From Lachnospiraceae bacterium (GTDB lineage: Bacteria > Bacillota > Clostridia > Lachnospirales > Lachnospiraceae): a stretch of DNA of 21,085 bases. Position numbers and translations under genes: made by a program. Below, piece after piece: positions 1-7,466 of the stretch. Numbering within the stretch: position 1 is the stretch's first letter; each line of letters begins with the position of its first letter. The stretch covers positions 1-21,085 of the forward strand of contig JAHZHB010000014.1 in the NCBI GenBank assembly GCA_019420465.1. Direction: 5' to 3'. The notes below the pieces were generated by a model. It worked only from the letters and a program-made list of their open reading frames with translations. It made no database searches and had not been told where the DNA came from.

Positions 1-1364
1 GTCAGATGTTCGACCCAGAAGAGCAGTTCTTCGACAGACAGGCAGGTAACTTCGTAAATATTCTTATCTCCCACTGTCACTGCCAGGGATTCCGCTTTCA
101 GACGCTGCCCGCGGCAGGCCTTGCACGGTGTGATCCGCATAAATGTCTCATATTCGGCTTTGATCACCTCGGAGCCTGTTTCTCTGTAGCGTCTTTCTAC
201 ATTACGGATCAGTCCTTCAAAGGTCACCGGATAGACACCACTGCCCCGCTGGCCGGTATAATGTACCAGTACCTCACGGCTTCCTGTGCCGTAGATCAGC
301 ATATTTTTTATATTTTCAGGATACTCTGCAAACGGCGTATCCAAGGAGAAACCGTATTCGTCAGCCAGTGCATGCAAAAGTGCTTTGGAAAAGCTGCCCT
401 CATCCTTGCTGGACTGCCACCCCATGACAGTTATGGCACCTTCGTTGATACTCAGGGACGGATCCGGGATCATCAGTTCCGGATCGAACTCCATCTTGTA
501 GCCCAGACCGTAACATACCGGGCAGGCACCGAACGGATTGTTAAAGGAAAAGCTTCTCGGCTCGATCTCATCGATACTGACACCGCAGTCCGGGCAGGAA
601 AAGCTCTGGCTGAAATTCATATAGGTGCCGTCCATTTTGTCAACGACCAGAAGGCCATCCGTCAGCTGCAGTACATTTTCAATAGAATCCGTCAGTCGTT
701 TTTCGATTCCCTCACGGATCACCAGACGATCCACGATCACAGCGATCGTATGTTTGATATTTTTGTCCAGTGAGATCGTTTCTGACAGTTCATACATCAC
801 GTCATCAATCAGCACACGCACATAACCACTTCTTTTGGCCTGTTCCAGTACCTTTTCGTGACGGCCCTTTTTGCCACGCACCACAGGAGCCAGAAGCTGT
901 ATTCTGGTACGCTCCGGCAAATCCATGATCTGGTCTACCATCTGGTCTACACTCTGCTTTGCGATCTCACGTCCGCACTTTGGACAGTGGGGAATACCGA
1001 TTCTGGCATAAAGCAGACGAAAATAATCGTAGATCTCTGTCACGGTTCCCACCGTGGAACGCGGGTTTCTGTTGGTTGATTTCTGATCGATCGAAATAGC
1101 CGGCGGCAGACCTTCGATGCTCTCCACCTGCGGTTTTTCCATCTGTCCCAGAAACTGTCTGGCATATGAAGACAGACTCTCCATATACCGGCGCTGTCCC
1201 TCGGCATAGATCGTATCAAAAGCCAGTGAGCTCTTGCCAGAACCACTCAGGCCCGTCAGCACTACCAGCTTGTTTCTCGGTATATCCAGATCAATATCCT
1301 GCAGATTGTTCTCTCTGGCCCCACGGATACGGATAAATTCTTTTTTCTGTTGCTTTTCTGTCAT
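1..1364 (-). CDS. uvrA: UvrA, excinuclease ABC subunit A (N-terminal 454 residues, cut by window edge)
   Basis: UvrA is the damage-sensing ATPase of nucleotide excision repair; it loads UvrB on distorted DNA in the cytoplasm. The reading frame runs off the left window edge after 454 codons, about half of the usual 940 or so residues, so only the first ATPase half is visible. Seen directly: Walker A GLSGSGKSS at residues 38-46, followed by the UvrA-typical stretches YAEGQRRYMESLS, QFLGQMEKPQVESIEGLPP and NRNPRSTVGT. Two CxxC pairs (CPDCG and CPVC) flank RSFSFNNPFGA, as in the first zinc module. The ATG at 1364 follows GGAGG with good spacing. It starts 34 bases after the hemW stop, so cotranscription with lepA-hemW is likely. 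I see no LexA site directly upstream. Confidence 0.97.
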   Translation of the reverse strand, partial: MTEKQQKKEFIRIRGARENNLQDIDLDIPRNKLVVLTGLSGSGKSSLAFDTIYAEGQRRYMESLSSYARQFLGQMEKPQVESIEGLPPAISIDQKSTNRNPRSTVGTVTEIYDYFRLLYARIGIPHCPKCGREIAKQSVDQMVDQIMDLPERTRIQLLAPVVRGKKGRHEKVLEQAKRSGYVRVLIDDVMYELSETISLDKNIKHTIAVIVDRLVIREGIEKRLTDSIENVLQLTDGLLVVDKMDGTYMNFSQSFSCPDCGVSIDEIEPRSFSFNNPFGACPVCYGLGYKMEFDPELMIPDPSLSINEGAITVMGWQSSKDEGSFSKALLHALADEYGFSLDTPFAEYPENIKNMLIYGTGSREVLVHYTGQRGSGVYPVTFEGLIRNVERRYRETGSEVIKAEYETFMRITPCKACRGQRLKAESLAVTVGDKNIYEVTCLSVEELLFWVEHL

Positions 1365-1398
1365 ATTATCCTCCGGCTGTGCACACACAGCAACACGT

Positions 1399-2523
1399 TT
1401 ATGAAAGCATAAACTCTGCCATCACCATATCGGCAAGATCCATGCCTTTCTTTGTCAAGCATACCCGATTCTCGCGAATTGTCAACAGTTTTTCCCGAAC
1501 AAAGTGTTCGACCGGTTTCCGATAGAGAGACGTAAAGTCCCTGCCAAACCGTTCCTCAAACTGCGTGATATCAGCGCCTCTGTTCATACGCAGACCGAGA
1601 AACATATATTCCTCCATCTGCTCTTCCACCGTCAGGTGTTCCTCCTCTGTCCGCGCAAAGACTCCGGCTTCTGCCTGCATCAGATACGTCTTCATATCTG
1701 ATGTATTTTTCCAGCGCACACCGTCCAGAAAGGATGAAGCACCGAGGCCCAGTCCCAGATACGACACCTGCTCCCAGTATCCGATATTATGGCGGCATTC
1801 TTTCCCCGGTCTGGCATAATTGGAGATTTCATACTGCTGATATCCCCTGTCTGCCAGAAAATCCCTTGTCAGAGCATACATATCCCTCTCTGTCTCTTCA
1901 TCCGGCAGCTGCAGTGTCTCCTGCATCTGGTAAAATGGTGTTCCTTCTTCAATGATCAGGCTGTAGGCCGAAATATGCTCCGGCGAAAAGTCCGTGATCT
2001 TTTCCAGACACTCCCGCCACGAAGCAAGATCCTGGCCCGGGATGGCCGACATAAGATCTATATTGATATTGGTAAATCCGGCTTCTCTGGCAAGACGGAA
2101 GCTTTCCTCAAACTGCGCAAAGCTGTGGATCCTGCCGAGTGTTTTAAGCTCCCTGTCATGCACTGACTGACAGCCGATACTCAGACGGTTGATCCCCGCC
2201 TCGTGATATTTTCTCAGCTTATCCGCAGTCAGCGTCCCGGGATTGGCCTCTGTTGTGATCTCTGCATCCTCTGCAAAGACAAACTGCTGCCGCAGAGCTG
2301 TCAGGATGTCCGAAAGCTCTCCTCCCGAAAGCAGGGATGGCGTCCCGCCTCCAAAGAATACGCTTGTCACCGGATCCGCCCCAAATGCTCTGTGGCAGCA
2401 GCATATCTGTGTATGCAACGCCTGCAGATACGCTGTCTTTTCCTCTGTCTGACAGGGAAAAGACAGGAAATCGCAGTACGCACACTTTTTGACGCAGAAG
2501 GGAATGTGTACATATAATTCCAT
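1399..2523 (-). CDS. hemW: HemW, radical SAM heme chaperone (HemN-like)
   Basis: This 374-residue radical SAM protein belongs to the HemN/HemW family. The start MELYVHIPFC leads into the iron-sulfur motif CxxxCxxC at residues 10-17 (CVKKCAYC), then DF. Position 19 is Phe rather than the extra Cys found in true coproporphyrinogen dehydrogenase HemN. That, with the length and the neighbourhood, points to HemW, known as a heme-binding chaperone that inserts heme into respiratory enzymes. The SAM-binding GGGTPS motif is at 58-63, and ANPG and SIGCQS follow as in the family. Older annotations call such genes oxygen-independent coproporphyrinogen III oxidase; I think that activity unlikely. The gene lies 42 bases downstream of lepA, the same order as in Bacillus, and probably shares its transcript. 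The ATG at 2523 has AAGGAAA in front. Confidence 0.94.
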   Translation of the reverse strand: MELYVHIPFCVKKCAYCDFLSFPCQTEEKTAYLQALHTQICCCHRAFGADPVTSVFFGGGTPSLLSGGELSDILTALRQQFVFAEDAEITTEANPGTLTADKLRKYHEAGINRLSIGCQSVHDRELKTLGRIHSFAQFEESFRLAREAGFTNINIDLMSAIPGQDLASWRECLEKITDFSPEHISAYSLIIEEGTPFYQMQETLQLPDEETERDMYALTRDFLADRGYQQYEISNYARPGKECRHNIGYWEQVSYLGLGLGASSFLDGVRWKNTSDMKTYLMQAEAGVFARTEEEHLTVEEQMEEYMFLGLRMNRGADITQFEERFGRDFTSLYRKPVEHFVREKLLTIRENRVCLTKKGMDLADMVMAEFMLS

Positions 2524-2565
2524 GTCCGTTTCCTTTATCTGTATCGCAATACTTTGGTCTGTTAC

Positions 2566-4380
2566 TTATTCTTCATCCAGCTTCAGCACACTCATAAAGG
2601 CCTGCTGCGGGATCTCTACATTGCCGACCTGACGCATACGCTTCTTGCCTTCCTTCTGTTTTTCCAGAAGCTTTCTCTTACGGGAAATATCACCGCCGTA
2701 ACACTTGGCAAGTACATCCTTACGCATGGCCTTAACCGTCTCTCTGGCGATGCCCTTGCCGCCGATCGCCGCCTGGATCGGGATTTCAAACAGATGTCTC
2801 GGAATCTCTTCTTTGAGCTTCTCGCACATCTTTCTGCCCCTTTCGTATGCGGAATCCGCAAACACGATAAAGGACAGCGCATCCACCTGTTCTCTGTTGA
2901 TCAGAATATCAAGCTTGACCAGATTGCTCTGCTTGTAGCCCAGAAGCTCATAGTCAAAGGACGCATAGCCACGGGAACGTGATTTCAGCGCATCAAAGAA
3001 ATCGTAGATGATCTCGTTAAGCGGCAGATGATAGGTCAGCAGGGCTCTGGTCGTCTCGATATACTCCATCCCCTGATATTCACCACGTCTTTCCTGGCAC
3101 AGATCCATGATCGGTCCGATATAGTCTGTCGTCACCATGATCTCTGCCTTGACCATCGGCTCTTCCATATATTCGATTTCCGACGGATCCGGCAGATTCG
3201 ACGGGTTCGTCAGTTCGATCATCTCACCGTTTGTCTTATGCACATGGTAGATAACACCCGGAGCAGTCGTTACCAGATCGAGATTATATTCTCTCTCCAG
3301 ACGCTCCTGGATGATCTCCAGATGCAAAAGTCCGAGAAAACCACAGCGGAAACCAAAGCCAAGGGCCAGCGATGTCTCCGGTTCAAACGAAAGCGATGCA
3401 TCGTTAAGCTGCAGCTTTTCCAGTGCATCCCTAAGATCCGGATATTTGGCACTGTCCGCCGGATACAGACCACAGTAGACCATCGGATTGACCTTTTTGT
3501 AGCCCGGCAGCGGCTCACTGCACGGATTTTCACGGTTGGTCACCGTATCACCCACACGGGTGTCACTGACATTTTTGATGCTGCCGGTGATATAGCCGAC
3601 CATGCCTGCCTGCAGCTCATCGCACGGAATAAACTGTCCGGCACCAAAATAACCGACCTCGACTACGTCTGCCACAGCACCGGTTGCCATCATTTTGATC
3701 GGTGTTCCGCGCTTTACCGTACCCTCTTTGATACGGCAGAAAATGATGACTCCTTTATAGGGATCGTACAGAGAATCAAAGATCAGCGCCTTAAGCGGAG
3801 CATTTTTATCCCCTGTCGGAGCCGGGATCTTTTCCACGATCTGTTCAAGTACCTGGTCGATATTGATACCGTTTTTGGCAGAGATACGCGGTGCGTCCTG
3901 TGCTTCGATACCTATCACATCCTCGATCTCTTCCACGACACGCTCCGGATCTGCACTCGGCAGATCGATCTTGTTAATGACCGGAAAAACATCCAGATCA
4001 TGGTCAAGGGCCAGATATACATTGGCCAGCGTCTGTGCCTCGATGCCCTGCGCGGCATCCACGACCAGTACGGCACCGTCGCAGGCCGCCAGGCTTCTGG
4101 ATACCTCATAGTTAAAATCGACATGTCCTGGTGTATCGATCAGGTTAAAGATATACTCCTGTCCATCGTTGGCCTTGTAGATCGTACGGACGGTCTGTGC
4201 CTTGATCGTGATACCACGCTCGCGCTCCAGATCCATATTATCCAGTACCTGCGACTGCATTTCACGCTCCGTCAGAAGTCCTGTTTTTTCTATGATACGA
4301 TCTGCCAGTGTGGATTTACCGTGATCGATATGGGCAATTATGCAAAAATTTCTGATATTCTTCTGTTGAATGTCTGCCAA
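2566..4380 (-). CDS. lepA: LepA (elongation factor 4), ribosomal back-translocase GTPase
   Basis: LepA/EF4 is a translational GTPase that binds ribosomes and acts in initiation or back-translocation. The protein has 604 residues, in line with about 600 in the family. G1 AHIDHGKS is at 16-23, G3 DTPGH at 82-86 and G4 NKID at 136-139. The C-terminus carries the LepA-specific tail (GGDISRKRKLLEKQKEGKKRM region, with AIGGKGIARETVKAMRKDVLAKC before it). The start codon is TTG at 4380, set 8 bases after a perfect AGGAGG (4389-4394), so the TTG is well supported. Upstream is a promoter-like sequence overlapping the spoIIP stop codon, which would let this housekeeping gene be expressed independently of the sporulation genes. 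hemW and uvrA follow closely. Confidence 0.98.
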   Translation of the reverse strand: MADIQQKNIRNFCIIAHIDHGKSTLADRIIEKTGLLTEREMQSQVLDNMDLERERGITIKAQTVRTIYKANDGQEYIFNLIDTPGHVDFNYEVSRSLAACDGAVLVVDAAQGIEAQTLANVYLALDHDLDVFPVINKIDLPSADPERVVEEIEDVIGIEAQDAPRISAKNGINIDQVLEQIVEKIPAPTGDKNAPLKALIFDSLYDPYKGVIIFCRIKEGTVKRGTPIKMMATGAVADVVEVGYFGAGQFIPCDELQAGMVGYITGSIKNVSDTRVGDTVTNRENPCSEPLPGYKKVNPMVYCGLYPADSAKYPDLRDALEKLQLNDASLSFEPETSLALGFGFRCGFLGLLHLEIIQERLEREYNLDLVTTAPGVIYHVHKTNGEMIELTNPSNLPDPSEIEYMEEPMVKAEIMVTTDYIGPIMDLCQERRGEYQGMEYIETTRALLTYHLPLNEIIYDFFDALKSRSRGYASFDYELLGYKQSNLVKLDILINREQVDALSFIVFADSAYERGRKMCEKLKEEIPRHLFEIPIQAAIGGKGIARETVKAMRKDVLAKCYGGDISRKRKLLEKQKEGKKRMRQVGNVEIPQQAFMSVLKLDEE

Positions 4381-4394
4381 AAGTATGACCTCCT

Positions 4395-4436
4395 GTTATA
4401 CTATTGTCGTTTAAACGTATTCCGTTATAGTATAAC
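4395..4436. repeat. Nested palindromes in the lepA leader and promoter
   Basis: Two perfect 10-base arms, GTTATACTAT at 4395-4404 and ATAGTATAAC at 4427-4436, face each other. Between them lies a second, gapless palindrome, CGTTTAAACG, at 4408-4417. The right arm contains the minus-strand -10 element of the lepA promoter, while the left arm abuts the lepA ribosome binding site. Only the inner palindrome and left arm would be transcribed, so the outer pair is more likely a DNA-level site than an RNA hairpin. Whether a protein binds here is unknown. Confidence 0.6.
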
Positions 4437-4457
4437 ACATCCGCATCCGCTTGTCAT
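4429..4457 (-). promoter_or_regulatory. Sigma-A-type promoter for lepA-hemW(-uvrA)
   Basis: On the minus strand a -35 box ATGACA (4452-4457) is followed by exactly 17 bases and a -10 box TATACT (4429-4434), each 5 of 6 to consensus. TGT directly precedes the -10, which matches the TGn extended -10. The -35 overlaps the spoIIP stop codon at 4454-4456. Transcription would begin near 4422, giving a leader of about 40 bases. Confidence 0.6.
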
Positions 4458-5869
4458 GGGGTTCCTTGCAGCAGTTTATGCAGTACATCTGCCAGCGGAA
4501 GCATGGCATTTTTGGCTTCCTCCACAGTGCTGGTCTGTGCCCCTACCTCCACCAGCATGGACCGGGGCAGAAGGTCCAGATTATAGCGATACGCCTTCAG
4601 ATAGATACACCGGCTCAGTTTCGGATAATACAGATCACACAGATATTCCGTCTGAAAAGAAAAGATCAGATTTTCCTGCAAATACGGATTGGAAAGCCCG
4701 TCAAGCGCTCCCGTACTTTTCTTTCTGCTCAGTCCGTTAAAAAACATGATCTGTGCCGTAGGCCGGCCATCTACAGTCGTCACCAGCCGTTTGTTCTTTG
4801 CCACTCCATCCCGGTGGATATCCAAAAGCACCTGCACGGTCGGATTCTCCTCCAGTATTTCCCGGATCTTTTTTCTGGCCTTTGTATACGCTCCGCTCCT
4901 GTCGATCGTCTGACCATCCACATCAAAGGTATCTGTCACATGCAGCACACGGTATCCTCTGTCTTCCAGTTCCTTTTTCAGTGTTTCTCCCACACCTACG
5001 ATCGTTGTGGATACATCTGCACTGTCAGAATCCACAAAAGCCTCCTGCGAATGTGTGTGATAGATCACGATCTGCACACCTTCCGAAGAAGCAGGAAGTC
5101 TGAGATCCGTGTTTGTCAGTACGTCATAGGACAGCAGTCCCTCTTCCACGGTCGTCACCGGATCCACTACAAAAAAGCGCTTTAGCAGTTCGTTGGGAGA
5201 TATTTTCTCCTGATTTTGTACCAGCTGTTGAAACGAGGGCAGCTGTCTGCCGGCTGCACCACCACCTGTACTTTCTGTAACCGCGTCATCCTTTTGTGCT
5301 TCTTTCATTTCCGGCTGCACAGTTTCTGCTGCTTCTGTCGTTTCTGCGTCCTTCTTTTCCGGTTTATCTGTTTGCTGTGTCCCGGTTGTTTCTGTTACAG
5401 GATCCGCATTTTCAGAAGTCTCCTGTATTTCTGTATCATCCGTCTGCGAAGCTTTCTGGTCTTTTGTCTCTTTTGCTGTTTTATCAGCCAGTACATCCGC
5501 CTGTTTTTTATTTTCCTCCTGAATATCCTGCAAAGAACCTCCCCTGCCGGCCTCGATCAGCTCCTGTCTTGTATATTCATCTTCCACGTATCCTGTTTCT
5601 TCCTGCCGGCTGGTCCATCCGAAAAAAAGTGCCATCTGCTCCATAGCCTCTTTTTCCGGCTGTGACGATTCTTCCCCGGCAGTCACCGCCGGCAGAAAAA
5701 ACCGCCTTGCACTCTCTGCCAGAAATGCAGTTGCCCCATGCAGCAGATAACTTTTCGGACTTTCGTAGGATGTACATACCGTCCGCCCGGTTTTAAAAAG
5801 GACCAGCATACCGCACAGACAGACCGTCAGCCGTATGATTCGCTGTGCTCTTTTATCCAGATCTTCCAC
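4454..5869 (-). CDS. spoIIP: SpoIIP, stage II sporulation protein P
   Basis: SpoIIP is a cell-wall amidase and endopeptidase of the SpoIID-SpoIIM-SpoIIP engulfment machine, anchored in the septal membrane. Of 471 residues, 11-28 form a hydrophobic anchor. Residues about 112-207 form a Glu, Thr, Lys, Asp and Gln-rich linker, and the catalytic domain fills the rest. Its family motifs are YHTHSQEAF at 270-278 (zinc-type His271, His273 and Glu276), LLDIHRDG at 348-355 and LVEVGAQTST at 439-448. The start is GTG at 5869, 8 bases after GGAGG; no ATG is better placed. It follows gpr by 72 bases, the Bacillus order. A sigma-E-like promoter lies in that gap. In Bacillus, spoIIP is expressed in both forespore and mother cell, and an own promoter after gpr fits this. 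Confidence 0.95.
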   Translation of the reverse strand: MEDLDKRAQRIIRLTVCLCGMLVLFKTGRTVCTSYESPKSYLLHGATAFLAESARRFFLPAVTAGEESSQPEKEAMEQMALFFGWTSRQEETGYVEDEYTRQELIEAGRGGSLQDIQEENKKQADVLADKTAKETKDQKASQTDDTEIQETSENADPVTETTGTQQTDKPEKKDAETTEAAETVQPEMKEAQKDDAVTESTGGGAAGRQLPSFQQLVQNQEKISPNELLKRFFVVDPVTTVEEGLLSYDVLTNTDLRLPASSEGVQIVIYHTHSQEAFVDSDSADVSTTIVGVGETLKKELEDRGYRVLHVTDTFDVDGQTIDRSGAYTKARKKIREILEENPTVQVLLDIHRDGVAKNKRLVTTVDGRPTAQIMFFNGLSRKKSTGALDGLSNPYLQENLIFSFQTEYLCDLYYPKLSRCIYLKAYRYNLDLLPRSMLVEVGAQTSTVEEAKNAMLPLADVLHKLLQGTP

Positions 5870-5898
5870 AGGCCTGTCCTCCGTACTGTGATCCGTAC

Positions 5899-5928
5899 AG
5901 TATATGAGACTGTTTTGCAGGCTTATGA
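5899..5928 (-). promoter_or_regulatory. Candidate sigma-E promoter for spoIIP
   Basis: On the minus strand TCATAAG (5922-5928), a 15-base spacer and CATATACT (5899-5906) resemble the sigma-E pattern (-35 kmATATT, 14-15 bases, -10 CATACAnT), with 5 of 7 and 6 of 7 matches. The predicted start near 5892 leaves a leader of about 22 bases that includes the GGAGG of spoIIP. The match is by eye against the Bacillus consensus. Confidence 0.45.
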
Positions 5929-5941
5929 ATACAGTTTTTTC

Positions 5942-6817
5942 TTATACAGCATACTCTTCCACTGCCAGATTGATCGCTTTTGCCACAGTCGTACTGAGCA
6001 TTTTCAGTGTTTCATCCACATCCTTCGGTGTGACAAACATCTCTCGCAGACGCCCGAAACCATCTCTTTCTTCCTGACCGAGTGCTTCGGCAACGATCGT
6101 AGCCGCATCCACCACTGTAGGGATCCCGATGCCAACCACGGGCACACCCAGTGTCTTTTTATTCAGCCCCATGCGGTCATTAAACACCCCTGACCCCGGA
6201 CTGATCCCGGTATCTGTAAGCTGTATCGTACTGTTCAGCCGCGTCAGGCTCCGTGCAGCCAGAGCATCCACCGCCAGGATCAGATCCGGCTGCGTCTGCG
6301 CCGTGATCCCTTTCACGATCTCCAGTGTCTCCATCCCCGTCTGTCCCATCACACCGGGAGCAATGCTGCTTAATACACAGCTCCCGCCACCCGGCACCAG
6401 CTGTCTGCCAAACTGCATCGCGATATGGCGGGAAACATGCAGCTGATGAACCACTCTCGGCCCCAGTGCATCCGGTGTGATATCCCGGTTACCAAGTCCA
6501 ACCACCAGCACAGACGCCGGTCTGTAACGCTTCAGAAGCCGCAAAAGATAGCGGCACAGCTCCTTTGTGACCTCCTGATATATTTCTTCATCCACCGGGT
6601 CCGGATCCGGGATTTCCATCGTAATATATGTTCCTCTGGGTTTCCCCAGTTTTTTCTCACCTTCCTGACTCACGATCTTTACAACAGTCGTCTGTACACG
6701 GCAGAGCGGCCCACTTTTTCGCCGTATTTCTACTCCCGGGATCTCTCTGGCATCTTTTTGCACATTCTCCTGACTCTCCAGCGCCAGATCCGTCCGAATA
6801 GAGGTTGTCTTTTCCAT
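5942..6817 (-). CDS. gpr: GPR, germination protease for small acid-soluble spore proteins
   Basis: GPR degrades the SASPs that coat spore DNA and is made as a zymogen in the forespore. The protein has 291 residues. Family landmarks are GLGNRDITPDALGP at 107-120, with Asp116 in the TPDALGP position, and LAVDALAARS at 181-190 with Asp184. These correspond to the two aspartates considered catalytic in the Bacillus megaterium enzyme. LTDTGISPGSG and VVGIGIPTVVDA follow as in the family. The early RTDLALE at 8-14 resembles the Bacillus propeptide cleavage region, but here it sits nearer the N-terminus, which implies a shorter propeptide. The ATG at 6817 follows AAGGGAGC. The gene stands divergent to rpsT and upstream of spoIIP. 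I could not find a convincing sigma-F or sigma-G promoter. Confidence 0.96.
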   Translation of the reverse strand: MEKTTSIRTDLALESQENVQKDAREIPGVEIRRKSGPLCRVQTTVVKIVSQEGEKKLGKPRGTYITMEIPDPDPVDEEIYQEVTKELCRYLLRLLKRYRPASVLVVGLGNRDITPDALGPRVVHQLHVSRHIAMQFGRQLVPGGGSCVLSSIAPGVMGQTGMETLEIVKGITAQTQPDLILAVDALAARSLTRLNSTIQLTDTGISPGSGVFNDRMGLNKKTLGVPVVGIGIPTVVDAATIVAEALGQEERDGFGRLREMFVTPKDVDETLKMLSTTVAKAINLAVEEYAV

Positions 6818-6917
6818 AATGCTCCCTTTCCTTTACTTTTTCATCCAGGAATGCTTTTCTCTTCCTGTATTCATTTAGCACTGCTTTTATTTTTCGTGTT
6901 TTTTCTGAAATTATGTA

Positions 6918-6946
6918 TTGACAAAACGGAAAGTCTTTTATAGAAT
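6918..6946 (+). promoter_or_regulatory. Strong sigma-A promoter of rpsT
   Basis: A perfect -35 TTGACA (6918-6923), a 17-base spacer and -10 TAGAAT (6941-6946, 5 of 6) face the ribosomal protein gene. Transcription would begin near 6953, giving a leader of about 90 bases. Confidence 0.8.
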
Positions 6947-6958
6947 ACAAGAGTATGT

Positions 6959-6987
6959 TTACAGCAGATTCGTGTCGGCTGCTGTGA
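6959..6987 (+). promoter_or_regulatory. Hairpin in the rpsT leader RNA
   Basis: ACAGCAG (6961-6967) pairs perfectly with CTGCTGT (6979-6985) around an 11-base loop; one G-U pair and one A-U pair extend it outward. It sits almost at the predicted 5' end of the rpsT transcript. It may be an RNA stabiliser or an S20 binding site for autoregulation; the sequence alone does not decide. Confidence 0.45.
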
Positions 6988-7042
6988 TCTGAGACAAAAC
7001 TATACTACGAAATCATAGATATCCATTTGGAGGAATTACATC

Positions 7043-7306
7043 ATGGCAAATATTAAATCTGCTAAAAAAAGAGTACTTGTAAGCCGCGCTTACGCTGAGA
7101 AAAATAAAGCTATCCGTTCCACAGTTAAAACAGCCATCAAAAAAGTAGAAGCTGCTGTTAAAGCTGGTGACAAAGCTGCTGCAGAAGCTACACTGAAAGC
7201 TTCCATCTCCACAATCGAGAAAGCCGGAACAAAGGGTGTTTACCACAAAAACAATGTTGCCCGCAAGGTTTCCCGTCTGAGCAAGATGGTTAGCAGCATG
7301 AACTAA
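7043..7306 (+). CDS. rpsT: 30S ribosomal protein S20
   Basis: S20 is a primary 16S rRNA-binding protein of the small subunit. The 87-residue product starts MANIKSAKKRVLVS, the family signature, is very rich in Lys and Ala, and carries the KGVYHKNNVARKVSRLSKMV-like C-terminal helix. Length matches the family. GGAGG at 7029-7033 precedes the ATG by 9 bases. It is a single-gene unit on the plus strand with its own promoter and its own terminator, divergent from gpr. In Bacillus rpsT also lies between holA and gpr. Confidence 0.98.
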   Translation: MANIKSAKKRVLVSRAYAEKNKAIRSTVKTAIKKVEAAVKAGDKAAAEATLKASISTIEKAGTKGVYHKNNVARKVSRLSKMVSSMN

Positions 7307-7318
7307 TCTTTAAACGTT

Positions 7319-7355
7319 AAAGGACAGTCCTTTCATTGAGGACTGTCCTTTTTTT
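7319..7355 (+). terminator. Intrinsic terminator of rpsT
   Basis: A perfect 12-base stem (AAAGGACAGTCC at 7319-7330 with GGACTGTCCTTT at 7340-7351) and a 9-base loop run into seven T (7349-7355). It begins 12 bases after the rpsT stop. Confidence 0.92.
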
Positions 7356-7410
7356 CTTCCATAACATCTATCTGATCTATTCATCCCGCCGCCATACCTG
7401 TCTCCATATC

Positions 7411-7457
7411 AAAAAAGCAGAGGATAAACGATACTCTATACCGTTACTCCTCTGCTT
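7411..7457 (-). terminator. Intrinsic terminator after holA (end of the com cluster)
   Basis: Read on the minus strand, AAGCAGAGGA (from 7457) pairs with TCCTCTGCTT (ending at 7415) and the RNA continues into a run of six T (plus-strand A run at 7411-7416). A shorter inner stem (CGTTA against TAAACG) extends it. It starts 10 bases beyond the holA stop and stands back to back with the rpsT terminator. Confidence 0.85.
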
Positions 7458-7466
7458 AATCCGCTT

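Noticed and set aside
1376..1391. Hairpin GCTGTG/CACAGC between hemW and uvrA as a terminator
   Set aside because: Short stem with no T run on the minus strand; it lies directly in front of the uvrA ribosome binding site, so at most a processing or pausing site.
1496..1510. CGAAC-5 bases-GTTCG near uvrA, like a LexA/SOS box
   Set aside because: The Firmicute LexA site has 4 bases between the halves, not 5, and this one is inside hemW about 130 bases before uvrA.
3028..4740. Open frame of 570 codons on the plus strand, antisense to lepA
   Set aside because: It is the complement of lepA, whose GTPase motifs are intact; the antisense product shows no recognisable domain, is rich in Ile, Asp and His as expected of a shadow, and lacks a ribosome binding site.
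6818..6917. Forespore (sigma-F or sigma-G) promoter for gpr
   Set aside because: TGAATA and a CATTCCT-like sequence are present but only 14 bases apart, too close for the known spacing; I could not support a site.
6657..6950. Minus-strand frame of 97 codons overlapping the start of gpr
   Set aside because: It lies in another frame over the gpr N-terminus and the rpsT promoter region; no ribosome binding site and no family resemblance.
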